Origin: Hydrogenophaga taeniospiralis
GTDB lineage: Bacteria > Pseudomonadota > Gammaproteobacteria > Burkholderiales > Burkholderiaceae_C
DNA length: 64,000 nt
Direction: 5' to 3'
Assembly: GCF_020510445.1 (NCBI RefSeq)
Contig: NZ_JAHBAG010000001.1
Location: forward strand, 1,898,501 to 1,962,500
The notes beneath the pieces were generated by a model. It did not search any database, had not been told where the DNA came from, and saw only the letters and a program-made list of their open reading frames with translations. Below, one piece after another: positions 8,957-16,720 of this stretch (its first letter is position 1; every line of letters begins with the position of its first letter). A program made the translations under genes and the position numbers.

Positions 8957-9679
8957 ATGAACACACTGTCCCGCCTGATCGCCGCCCTGCTCGTGGGCGC
9001 GGGCATCGCCGCCGCCGGCTTCGCGGTGAGCCAGGGCCTGGAGCGCTTTCGCATGTCGGACCGCTCGGTCACCGTCAAGGGCCTGGCCGAGAAGGACGTG
9101 GAGAGCGACTTCGCCATCTGGACACTGAGCTTTCGGCGCGCCGGCAACGAGTTCGGCAGCGTGCAACAGGCGCTCGCGGCCGACCGCGACAAAGTGCTGG
9201 CCTTCCTGCAACAGCGCGGTTTCACCGAGGCCGAGGTGGAAGCCCGGCCGCTGCAGGTGCAGGACCTGTTTGCGCGCGAATACGCGCAGGGCAACCAGCC
9301 GCTGCGCTTCAACGGCACGGGCCAGGTGCTGGTGAAATCGGCGCGGGTGGGCGAGGTCGAAAAAGCGGCGCTGGCGGTGGACCCGCTGATCCAGAGCGGC
9401 ATGCAGCTCGGCGGCGAGGGCGAGGGCGCCAGCGGTCCGCGCTACCAGTTGCGCGGCTTCAACGACATCAAGGCACCGCTGCTGGCCGAAGCCACGCGCA
9501 ACGCACGCGAGCAGGCCGACAAGTTCGCTGCCGAAGCCGGCGCCCGCCTCGGCCCCCTGAAAAACGCCAACCAGGGCGCGATCCGCATCACCGGCGACGA
9601 CGGCAACGACTTTGACGATGGCAGCTCACGCACCAAGCGGCTGCGGGTGGTGAGCACGTTCGAGTATGAATTGAGGTAA
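8957..9679 (+). CDS. SIMPL-domain (DUF541) membrane-anchored protein
   Basis: A 240-residue protein with one N-terminal hydrophobic segment (residues 5-27), either an uncleaved anchor or a signal. The SIMPL domain starts with SVTVKGLAEKDVESDFAIWTLSF and includes the Ala/Glu-rich helix NAREQADKFAAEAGARLG and a C-terminal strand pair. Bacterial SIMPL proteins are periplasmic and oligomeric; their biochemical role is poorly defined and some are linked to oxidative stress. GGGAG lies upstream of the ATG. Monocistronic. Confidence 0.85.
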   Translation: MNTLSRLIAALLVGAGIAAAGFAVSQGLERFRMSDRSVTVKGLAEKDVESDFAIWTLSFRRAGNEFGSVQQALAADRDKVLAFLQQRGFTEAEVEARPLQVQDLFAREYAQGNQPLRFNGTGQVLVKSARVGEVEKAALAVDPLIQSGMQLGGEGEGASGPRYQLRGFNDIKAPLLAEATRNAREQADKFAAEAGARLGPLKNANQGAIRITGDDGNDFDDGSSRTKRLRVVSTFEYELR

Positions 9680-9685
9680 GGCACC

Positions 9686-9790
9686 CCCCGCAGCGCTTCG
9701 CGCTACCCCCCAGGGGGCGGCACTGGCCGTCCGGCAAAGCCGGCCCGGCGGTGCCCTGGGTGGCACCGCTTCGTGCGTCGGGGGGGCTCC
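9686..9790. repeat. GC-rich intergenic palindromic element (copy 2)
   Basis: A run of GC-rich inverted repeats between the SIMPL gene and the DUF3079 gene: a C6/G5 hairpin (CCCCCCAGGGGGCG) and a second pair built on GGCACTGGCC/GGTGCC and CCGGCAAAGCCGG. It shares its layout with the element at 892-972. It probably terminates transcription from both sides. Confidence 0.5.
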
Positions 9791-9847
9791 GGAAGCTGGA
9801 AAACTGAGGTGATCGGTCGCAGGCAGGCCACGCCGGGCTGGATGGGT

Positions 9848-10078
9848 TCAGCCGGTGGCGCGGGCATCGGCGGCAGGCGCCTCTGCCGCAGGCGTGTCGT
9901 CTTCCATGTCCCCGGGAATGCCTGACCAGCTTTCCCAGCCCGGGCCGAAGGTTTCGATCGGGTGTTGGGTGCGCTCCGAGCCGTTGCCACACAGCAGGGC
10001 ATCGGCCGCGCAGAAGCGGTCGCAGCCCCAGCAGTTGCGCTCGGGGTGGGCTGGGTTGATGGGGAAGCGTTTGGCCAA
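9848..10078 (-). CDS. DUF3079-family small protein
   Basis: A 76-residue protein with the DUF3079 signature AKRFPINPAHPERNCWGCDRFC, then CGNGSERTQHPIE. Two Cys pairs suggest a small metal- or disulfide-stabilised fold. No ATG precedes the motif. The best start is TTG at 10078, nine bases after the stop of the RskA-like gene, so it is probably translationally coupled. The acidic, Ala-rich C-terminus is variable. Function unknown. Confidence 0.7.
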   Translation of the reverse strand: MAKRFPINPAHPERNCWGCDRFCAADALLCGNGSERTQHPIETFGPGWESWSGIPGDMEDDTPAAEAPAADARATG

Positions 10079-10086
10079 GTCGCGGT

Positions 10087-10626
10087 TCAGATCGACTTCT
10101 GCACCAGCCAGCCCTTGAACAGCCAGGGCAGGCTGGGGCCGGTGCCGGCGGGCACGCCGCCCTTGTTCTCGGCGCTGACGGCCAGCTCGGTCACGCCTTG
10201 CAGATCGGCCTCTTTCACCGGCATCTGCAGCGTCTTGTATTTGCTTTCGATCACGCCCAGCGAGCGCGGCGCGGCGTCGCCGGCGATGGCCCAGAGCTGC
10301 ATGCTGTCTTCGCGGCCCTCTTTCACGTCGTTGAGCCGTTGCAGCAGCAGCGCGCCGTCTTTGGGGTTGTGGGTCGCGAGCATGGCGGGCTTTTGCTGGT
10401 CGTCCAGCAGCACGGCCACCTGGCGGATCTGCGGCACTTCGGTCAGCCGGGCCTGGGCGTGCTGGATCTGCGCCTGCAGCTGCGTCATCATGCTGCTGCT
10501 CGCCGCCCAGCCCACCAGCAACACCAGCAGCAGAAAGATGGCCAGCGCGCGCCACCAGGGGCTGACGCGGCGCGAGGCGGGGCTGGCGATGGGTTCGGTG
10601 CTGGCGGGGGGCTGGGTGTCGGTCAT
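10087..10626 (-). CDS. Membrane protein with anti-sigma-K (RskA) C-terminal-like domain
   Basis: A 179-residue single-pass membrane protein: cytoplasmic N-terminus of about 25 residues, one TM segment (WWRALAIFLLLVLLVGWAAS) and a periplasmic domain. The latter carries the RskA-C pattern MQLWAI...PRSLGVIESKYKTLQMP...LAVSAENKGG. The usual zinc anti-sigma domain that binds an ECF sigma factor is absent, and no sigma gene is adjacent, so it may not be an anti-sigma factor at all. It sits 7 bases downstream of the hydroxyacid oxidase gene and 8 bases upstream of the DUF3079 gene in one operon. Confidence 0.7.
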   Translation of the reverse strand: MTDTQPPASTEPIASPASRRVSPWWRALAIFLLLVLLVGWAASSSMMTQLQAQIQHAQARLTEVPQIRQVAVLLDDQQKPAMLATHNPKDGALLLQRLNDVKEGREDSMQLWAIAGDAAPRSLGVIESKYKTLQMPVKEADLQGVTELAVSAENKGGVPAGTGPSLPWLFKGWLVQKSI

Positions 10627-10633
10627 GGTCGGA

Positions 10634-11785
10634 TCAGGTGGGAAAGGTACCGGGGAGGAGTATGCCCTTGTCCACCGTCTCGATCTTGGTGTGGCCGCAG
10701 AAGGCCATGGTCAGGTCCAGCTCGCGGTGGATGATCTCCAGGCACTTGGTGACGCCGGCCTCGCCCATGGCGCCCAGGCCGTAGAGGAAGGGGCGGCCGA
10801 TGTAGACGCCGCGCGCCCCCAGCGCTCGGGCCTTGAGCACGTCCTGCCCGCTGCGGATGCCGCCGTCCATGTGCACCTCGATCTGGCTGCCCACCGCGTC
10901 CACCACGGCCGGCAGGGCTTCGATGCTGGATTGCGCGCCGTCGAGCTGGCGCCCGCCGTGGTTGCTGACGATGAGCGCGTCGGCGCCCGAGGCCACGGCC
11001 AGCTTGGCGTCTTCCACGTCCTGGATGCCTTTCAGGATGAGCTTGCCACCCCAGCGCTGCTTGATCCACTCCACGTCGCCCCAGTTGAGCGCGGGGTCGA
11101 ACTGCTTGGCCGTCCATTCGCTCAGGGAACCCATGTTGTCCACGCCGCTCACGTGGCCGATGATGTTGCCGAAGCCGTGGCGCTTGGTGCCCAGCATGCC
11201 CAGGCCCCAGCGGGGTTTGGTCATCATGTTGAGGATGTTGGCGACGGTGAGCTTGGGCGGTGCCGACAGGCCGTTCTTCAGGTCCTTGTGGCGCTGGCCG
11301 AGGATCTGCAGGTCCAGAGTGAGCACCAGCGCCGAGCAGTTGGCGGCCTTGGCGCGGTCGATCAGGCGCTCGATGTAGGCGCGGTCCTTCATCACGTAGA
11401 GCTGGAACCAGAAGCCCTGGCCGGCGTGCTGCGCCACGTCTTCGATCGAGCAGATGCTCATGGTGGAGAGCGTGAACGGGATGCCGAAGCGGCGCGCGGC
11501 GCGCGCGGCCAGGATCTCGCCGTCGGCGTGCTGCATGCCGGTCAGGCCCGTGGGCGCGATCGCCACCGGCATGAACACCTCTTGCCCGACCATGGTGCTG
11601 GCGGTGCTGCGGTTTTCCATGTTGACCGCCACGCGCTGGCGCAGCTTGATCTTCTGGAAATCGCTGGCGTTGGCACGGTAGGTGCTCTCGGTCCAGGAGC
11701 CGGAATCGGCGTAGTCGTAGAACATGCGCGGCACGCGTTTTTCTGCCAGCACGCGCAGGTCTTCGATGTTGGTGATCACGGTCAT
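10634..11785 (-). CDS. FMN-dependent alpha-hydroxyacid oxidase/dehydrogenase (LldD-like)
   Basis: A 383-residue TIM-barrel flavoenzyme oxidising an L-2-hydroxyacid such as lactate or mandelate. FMN/substrate motifs are YDYADSGSWTE near the N-terminus, TLDLQILGQRHKDLKNG, and SNHGGRQLDG, in which His276 is the catalytic base and Arg279 binds the carboxylate. MDGGIRSGQDV and GARGVYIGRPFLYGL bind the FMN phosphate. It is first in a three-gene operon with the RskA-like and DUF3079 genes. The exact substrate is not decided by sequence. Confidence 0.9.
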   Translation of the reverse strand: MTVITNIEDLRVLAEKRVPRMFYDYADSGSWTESTYRANASDFQKIKLRQRVAVNMENRSTASTMVGQEVFMPVAIAPTGLTGMQHADGEILAARAARRFGIPFTLSTMSICSIEDVAQHAGQGFWFQLYVMKDRAYIERLIDRAKAANCSALVLTLDLQILGQRHKDLKNGLSAPPKLTVANILNMMTKPRWGLGMLGTKRHGFGNIIGHVSGVDNMGSLSEWTAKQFDPALNWGDVEWIKQRWGGKLILKGIQDVEDAKLAVASGADALIVSNHGGRQLDGAQSSIEALPAVVDAVGSQIEVHMDGGIRSGQDVLKARALGARGVYIGRPFLYGLGAMGEAGVTKCLEIIHRELDLTMAFCGHTKIETVDKGILLPGTFPT

Positions 11786-12079
11786 GGGGCTTGTCTCCGG
11801 GAGTGTCGTTGGGTGAACTGCCCGCGATGTTAGCGAGGCGGACCGGAAAAGGCTTGTGAAACCCGGCCCTCTGGCTTTGAAAATTCTTCCGCGGTGTCGC
11901 GCAGGGGGCTGTCCAGCTCGCTTTTTGCAGGCGGCGGCGTAAGATCAAAAATCGGGGCCGGGAGCAGGGCCCCGCAGGCCCATGCCGTCCGCTGCCGGTG
12001 TTGCCTGCTGCCTGTTCTCCCCTGCGCCGTGGGGGAGTACCCATGTGCTGGCAGCGACACCGAACCCCGGAGGACCCGC

Positions 12080-13405
12080 ATGAACCGCCCTTCCACCCCC
12101 GCCCGTCGCCTCGCCGCCTGCTCCGCGGGCCTGGCCACGGCACTCGCCGCACCGTTCGCCCTGGCGCAGACCGCCCCCACCCAGCTCTGGGTCGATGTGT
12201 CCACCTCCACCTTCGCCGGCATGCCCGAGTTCATGCAGTCCGGCAGCGGTTTTCTCGGTGGGCTCATGGGCAAGGTCACGGGCAGCAGCGCCGCGCTGCG
12301 CCAGTACGGCCACGCCAGCGGGCGCTTCATCCAGCAGGGGACGGACCAGAGCCGCATGGGCGGCGGCATGCCGCCCACGCGCGTGGTCGATGTGGCCCTG
12401 CTCAACCCGCGGCGGCCCGGTGTCGAGGCCGCGCTGGCCATCCCGCCGGGCATGCGCATGGGCGAGGCCCTGCCGCTGGTGCCCCCCAACCCGGGTGAGC
12501 GCGAAGCGGGCGACGCCGACCCCGGGAAACCGCCCGAGATCAAAGGCCGCATCCTGGTCTACTGGGGCTGCAGCCCCACCGTGCGCCCCGGCCAGCCGCG
12601 CATCGCCAATCTCGGCGGCGACCCGGCCAAATGGGCCCAGGTGCTGGCCGGGCGCCACGCGCCGGAGCGCGCGGCCCGCGTGGGGGCGCAGCACGCGCTG
12701 TACCCGAACGAGAAAAACCAGGTCAACCCCAGCGCTGAAAGCTCGCTGCAGGGCGAACACCGCGTGCAGGGCGAGGGCGTGCCCGAGTCCATGGGCTTCA
12801 CGCTCGGCCCCGGCCAGGACCTGATGCCCTCGATCCAGCTGCAGAGCCAGGGCGCCGTGACCGACAGCATCCAGCTCCGCTGGGAGCCAGTGGACCGCGC
12901 CCACGCCTACCACCTGCACGCCATGGGCATGGTCGGGGACGACATGGTGCTCTGGTCCAGCTCGGAGATCGCCGACGCCGGCCTGGGCCTGTTCGACTAC
13001 CTCGGCGAATCGACCACGGCCAAGTGGGTGCGCGACAAACTGCTGCTGCCTGCGAGTGCCGCCGAATGCGCGGTGCCCAAGGGCATCTTCGCGGGCGACG
13101 GGGCGGGCCGCTCGGGCGAGGCCGGCGCGGCCATGCTGCGCATGATCGCCTACGGCCCCGAGAGCCACTTCAGCCACCCGGTGCGCCCGGCCAAGCCGCC
13201 CGCGGGCTGGAAGCCCGAGTGGACGGTGCGCGTGCGCACCAAGAGCCAGACCATGGCCATGCTGGGGGTGGACATGGCCGGCATGGCCGCCGGCCAGCGG
13301 GCACCGGGCGGCAACGACCGCGAGGGCGACGAGTCCACGGGCCAGCGCCCCGAGCCCCAGGCGCCAGGGGCCATCAACATCCTGCGCGGTCTGTTCGGGC
13401 GCTGA
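12080..13405 (+). CDS. Secreted protein of unknown function
   Basis: A 441-residue exported protein: signal peptide MNRPSTPARRLAACSAGLAT through ALA near residue 29, then about 410 residues with no family I recognise. Visible landmarks are IKGRILVYWGCSPTVRPGQP (mid), a beta-rich IQLRWEPVDRAHAYHLHAMGM resembling a fibronectin-like strand pair, VLWSSSEIADAGLGLFDYL, and a Met-rich C-terminal part. Five Cys are present in the mature protein or signal. GGAGG lies 7 bases before the ATG. It stands alone, convergent with the LysR gene. Confidence 0.75.
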   Translation: MNRPSTPARRLAACSAGLATALAAPFALAQTAPTQLWVDVSTSTFAGMPEFMQSGSGFLGGLMGKVTGSSAALRQYGHASGRFIQQGTDQSRMGGGMPPTRVVDVALLNPRRPGVEAALAIPPGMRMGEALPLVPPNPGEREAGDADPGKPPEIKGRILVYWGCSPTVRPGQPRIANLGGDPAKWAQVLAGRHAPERAARVGAQHALYPNEKNQVNPSAESSLQGEHRVQGEGVPESMGFTLGPGQDLMPSIQLQSQGAVTDSIQLRWEPVDRAHAYHLHAMGMVGDDMVLWSSSEIADAGLGLFDYLGESTTAKWVRDKLLLPASAAECAVPKGIFAGDGAGRSGEAGAAMLRMIAYGPESHFSHPVRPAKPPAGWKPEWTVRVRTKSQTMAMLGVDMAGMAAGQRAPGGNDREGDESTGQRPEPQAPGAINILRGLFGR

Positions 13406-13422
13406 GGCGGCGCCGCAGCGGC

Positions 13423-14355
13423 TCAGGGCGCGATCGGGTGCAGCTCGCGCAGGCCGTCCAGGAAAGCGTGCGTCACGCGCAGCGCCTCGGGCGAGCGCCG
13501 CACGATGGCGCTGTAGCCGCAGGTGTAGCGCAGCAGCGCCGGGTTGACGGCGCGCAGGCGACCGTCGGCCACAAAGCCCTGCGCGTAGTGATCGGGCAGA
13601 AAACCCAGGTAGTGGCCCGAGAGGATGAGCAGCGCCACGCCCTCCTGGTCGGACGCGGTGGCCGCGCGTTGCAGCCGCCGCTGGTGGGTCAGTTCCATGT
13701 TTTGCGAGTGGTAGCCCAGCGCGGCCAGGGGCTGCTGGCGCAGCGCGCGCCAGTCGGCCCGGGCCGGGGGCGACTCGAACCACGCGTGGCCCGCGCCCGC
13801 GTAGAGCAGCATGTTTTCGTCGAACAGCGGGGTGTAGTCCAGGCTGTCCGAGCGCCGGTGCTCGGGCACGATGCCGAGCTGGAACTGGCCGTCCATCACG
13901 CCGCGTTCGATCACCGCGATGCCGTTCACGTGCAGGTGCAGCTGGACCTGCGGCGCGCGTTCGCGCAGCAGCGCCAGCGCCTCGGGGATGCGCGCGGCCG
14001 GGTTGCTGGCGGTTTTTTCGAACACCGCCACGTGCAGGTCGCCGCCCAGGCGCTGGTGGATGTCGTGCAGGCTGCCGCGAAAACCTTCGGTGGCGGCCAG
14101 CAGGCGCTGGGTGGCCTCGTAGAGCTGCTGGCCCTCGGGCGTGAGCGCGAAACCGGCGCGCCCGCGCCGGCACAGCACCAGGCCCACGCGGGTTTCCAGG
14201 TCCTTGATGTGGCGGCTGATGGTGGACATGGCGATGTTGAGCTCCAGCTCGGCCGAGGCCATGCCGCCGCAGTCCACCACCGCCTTGAACACCCGCAACA
14301 GGCGGATGTCCACGTCGCCCAGCTGGCCGATCACGGCCCGGTGTTTCACTTGCAT
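13423..14355 (-). CDS. LysR-family transcriptional regulator
   Basis: A 310-residue LysR-type regulator. The winged HTH is at the N-terminus (LLRVFKAVVDCGGMASAELELNIAMSTISRHIKDLE), followed by the periplasmic-binding-like effector domain from about residue 95. It is divergent from the beta-alanine:pyruvate transaminase gene with 93 bases between start codons, the standard layout for a LysR activator of the neighbouring gene. The inducer is unknown; beta-alanine or a related omega-amino acid is the natural guess. Start at ATG 14355 (MQVKHRAV). Confidence 0.9.
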   Translation of the reverse strand: MQVKHRAVIGQLGDVDIRLLRVFKAVVDCGGMASAELELNIAMSTISRHIKDLETRVGLVLCRRGRAGFALTPEGQQLYEATQRLLAATEGFRGSLHDIHQRLGGDLHVAVFEKTASNPAARIPEALALLRERAPQVQLHLHVNGIAVIERGVMDGQFQLGIVPEHRRSDSLDYTPLFDENMLLYAGAGHAWFESPPARADWRALRQQPLAALGYHSQNMELTHQRRLQRAATASDQEGVALLILSGHYLGFLPDHYAQGFVADGRLRAVNPALLRYTCGYSAIVRRSPEALRVTHAFLDGLRELHPIAP

Positions 14356-14448
14356 GTTTTGTAAAGTCAATGTGGATAGGTTGTCATTTATACGAGTAAA
14401 CCGTGCGCCCCAGAATGCGCTCAACCCCAACCCCCCCGGAGAACCCCC

Positions 14449-15813
14449 ATGGACCTGACCGACAGCCAGCGCCTGCAGAACGCGCCCCGCACCGACGCCG
14501 CCTGGCTGGCGGCGCACTGGATGCCCTACACCGGCAACCGCGAATTCCAGGCCAACCCCCGCCTGATCACCAGCGGCCAGGGCGCCTACTACACCAGCCA
14601 CGACGGCCGCCAGATCTTCGACGGCCTCTCTGGACTGTGGTGCACCGGCCTGGGCCATGCGCGCCGGGAAATCGTCGACGCCGTGAGCCGCCAGGTGGCC
14701 ACGCTCGACTATTCGCCCGCCTTCCAGTTCGGCCACCCGCTGGCGTTCGAGCTGGCCAACAAGATCGTTGAGCGCATGCCCGCCGGCCTCAATCGCGTGT
14801 TCTTCACAGGCTCGGGCTCGGAGTCGGCCGACACGGCGCTGAAGATGGCGCGCGCCTACTGGCGCACCAAGGGGCAGGCCAGCAAGACGCGGTTGATCGG
14901 TCGCGTCAAGGGCTACCACGGCGTGAACTTCGGCGGCATCTCGGTCGGCGGCATCGCGGCCAACCGCAAGCTGTTCGGCCAGGGCGTGGAGGCCGACCAC
15001 CTGCCCCACACCCAGCCGCCCAACGGCAGCTTCCACCGCGGCATGCCACCCGAGGCCGGGCCGCATGGTGCCGCGCTGGCCGACGAGCTGCTGGCGCTGA
15101 TCGCGCTGCACGACGCTTCGAACATCGCCGCCGTGATCGTCGAACCCTTCTCCGGCTCGGCCGGCGTGGTGATCCCGCCCGTGGGCTACCTGCAGCGCCT
15201 GCGCGAGATCTGCACCGCGAACAACATCCTGCTGATCTTCGACGAGGTCATCACCGGCTTTGGCCGCACCGGCAGCTGGACCGGCTCGGAAGCCTTCGGC
15301 GTCACGCCCGACATCCTCAACATCGCCAAGCAGGTCACCAACGGCGCGCAGCCGCTGGGCGCGGTGATCGTGCGCCAGGACATCTGCGACACCTTCATGG
15401 CCGCGGGCGGCCCCGAGTACATGCTGGAGTTCCCGCACGGCTACACCTACTCGGCCCACCCGGTGGCCTGCGCCGCCGGCATCGCCTCGCTCGACCTGCT
15501 GGAGAGCGACAACGCCCTGCAGCGCGTGCGCGAACTCTCGCCGCATTTCGAGAACGCCGTGCACGGCCTGCAGGGCGCGAAACACGTGGCCGACGTGCGC
15601 AACTTCGGCCTGGCCGCGGGCATCACCATCGCGCCCCTGCCGGGCGAGCCGGCCCGCCGGCCCTACGAGATCGCCATGGCCATGTACCAGAAGGGTTTTT
15701 ACGTGCGCTACGGCGGCGACACGATCCAGCTCGCACCGCCTTTCATCAGCACGCCGGCCGAGATCGATCGCATGGTGAGTGCGCTGGGCGACACGCTGAA
15801 TACCACGGCATGA
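14449..15813 (+). CDS. Omega-amino acid (beta-alanine):pyruvate transaminase
   Basis: Class III PLP aminotransferase, 454 residues, transferring the amino group of beta-alanine or similar omega-amines to pyruvate. The N-terminal WMPYTGNREFQANPRLI is characteristic of beta-alanine:pyruvate transaminases. FFTGSGSESADTALKMA binds PLP phosphate, LIFDEVITGFGRTG holds the PLP-ring Asp, and the Schiff-base Lys is in ILNIAKQVTNGAQPLG. The neighbouring operon makes beta-alanine from uracil, so this enzyme should yield malonic semialdehyde. A palindromic terminator separates it from the convergent TetR gene. Confidence 0.92.
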   Translation: MDLTDSQRLQNAPRTDAAWLAAHWMPYTGNREFQANPRLITSGQGAYYTSHDGRQIFDGLSGLWCTGLGHARREIVDAVSRQVATLDYSPAFQFGHPLAFELANKIVERMPAGLNRVFFTGSGSESADTALKMARAYWRTKGQASKTRLIGRVKGYHGVNFGGISVGGIAANRKLFGQGVEADHLPHTQPPNGSFHRGMPPEAGPHGAALADELLALIALHDASNIAAVIVEPFSGSAGVVIPPVGYLQRLREICTANNILLIFDEVITGFGRTGSWTGSEAFGVTPDILNIAKQVTNGAQPLGAVIVRQDICDTFMAAGGPEYMLEFPHGYTYSAHPVACAAGIASLDLLESDNALQRVRELSPHFENAVHGLQGAKHVADVRNFGLAAGITIAPLPGEPARRPYEIAMAMYQKGFYVRYGGDTIQLAPPFISTPAEIDRMVSALGDTLNTTA

Positions 15814-15817
15814 GGTG

Positions 15818-15846
15818 AGCCCCGCAGCGCATCGTGCTGCGGGGCT
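15818..15846. terminator. Bidirectional hairpin terminator
   Basis: A perfect 11-bp stem, AGCCCCGCAGC / GCTGCGGGGCT, with a 7-base loop lies between the convergent transaminase and TetR genes. No T tract is present, so efficiency is uncertain. Confidence 0.6.
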
Positions 15847-15854
15847 GCACCGTT

Positions 15855-16523
15855 TCACGCGCCGGGTTGCCCCGGCGCCAGCCCGCTGGCCACCAGGTGC
15901 ACGATCAGTTCTTCCGCGTTGTCGTAGTCGCGCGCGGTCAGCGCCGGCTTGCCCAGCAGCAGGGCGAACTGCGCCTGCTGTTCGGCGTAGGCCTGCGTGA
16001 CCGACCAGATGATGAACATCAGGTGCGTGAAGTTCACGCGTGCGATGCGGCCCTCACGCGCCCAGCGCTCGAAGGTGCGCACCTCCTTGCGCAGCAGCGG
16101 CCCCACGCGCGCGGTGATGGCTTCGCCGTACCTTGGTGCACCGGCGATCACCTCTTTGGTGAACACCTTGACCCCATTGGGGCGTTCGCGCGAAAAGCGC
16201 AGCTTCAGACCGACGTAGGCGCGCAGCGCGAGCATGGGGTCGTCCCCGTGTGAGAGCTCGTCCATGCCGGCCAGCCACTGGTCGAGCACATCGTCGAGCA
16301 CGCGCCGGTACAGCGCCTCCTTGCTGGCGAAGTAATAGAGCAGGTTGTGCCGGCTGATGCCGGCGGCGGCGCCGATGTTTTCGAGGGAAGCGCCCTCGAA
16401 ACCGAACTGGGCGAACTGGTTTTCGGCCTCCTGCAGGATGGCCGCTTCCTTGCGCAGGCGCGAGGCCGTGGGGGCCTTCGAAGGTGCTGTGTCGGGCCCG
16501 GATGGGTTGGGTGTTTTTGCCAT
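15855..16523 (-). CDS. RutR-like TetR-family repressor
   Basis: A 222-residue TetR regulator. The HTH is in ENIGAAAGISRHNLLYYFASKEALY, and the C-terminal half (YVGLKLRFSRERPNGVKVFTKEVIAGAPRYGE) follows RutR, the E. coli regulator that senses uracil/thymine. It is divergent from preT, and the intergenic region holds two palindromes of RutR type. It is therefore probably the pyrimidine-responsive repressor of this catabolic operon and of itself. ATG at 16523 (MAKTPNPS) is preferred to an upstream in-frame ATG at 16541. Confidence 0.88.
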   Translation of the reverse strand: MAKTPNPSGPDTAPSKAPTASRLRKEAAILQEAENQFAQFGFEGASLENIGAAAGISRHNLLYYFASKEALYRRVLDDVLDQWLAGMDELSHGDDPMLALRAYVGLKLRFSRERPNGVKVFTKEVIAGAPRYGEAITARVGPLLRKEVRTFERWAREGRIARVNFTHLMFIIWSVTQAYAEQQAQFALLLGKPALTARDYDNAEELIVHLVASGLAPGQPGA

Positions 16524-16580
16524 CGCACCATTGTGGCGCAAGCCCTGTGCCGTTTTCTGGCATGGCGTTTGCTATAGGGA

Positions 16581-16615
16581 TTTCACCAATTGGTAAAACT
16601 TTACCAGTCGGTAAA
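16581..16615. promoter_or_regulatory. Paired TetR/RutR-type operators
   Basis: Two palindromes with the same half-site lie side by side. Site 1 at 16581-16598 is TTTCACCAATTGGTAAAA and site 2 at 16600-16615 is TTTACCAGTCGGTAAA; their centres are 18 bp apart. The core T-x-ACCA-N2-TGGT-x-A matches the published RutR box layout (TTGACCA-N2-TGGTCAA). On the minus strand a weak promoter (GTTTTA, 17 bp, TATAGC) for the regulator overlaps site 1, consistent with autorepression. Confidence 0.75.
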
Positions 16616-16720
16616 TTGCGACGAACCGCCGTGGTTGTGCGCAGGGTCAGGGTGCCGCAGAGCACACCGCCCGGCGCATGCCGTTTGTTGTTGCCCGAAC
16701 CCGCCCCACAAGGAAAACCG

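Noticed and set aside
13423..15858. An 811-codon minus-strand open frame running antisense through the transaminase into the LysR gene
   Set aside because: Only the last 310 codons have a LysR HTH and effector domain. The rest is the high-GC antisense shadow of a well-supported transaminase gene.
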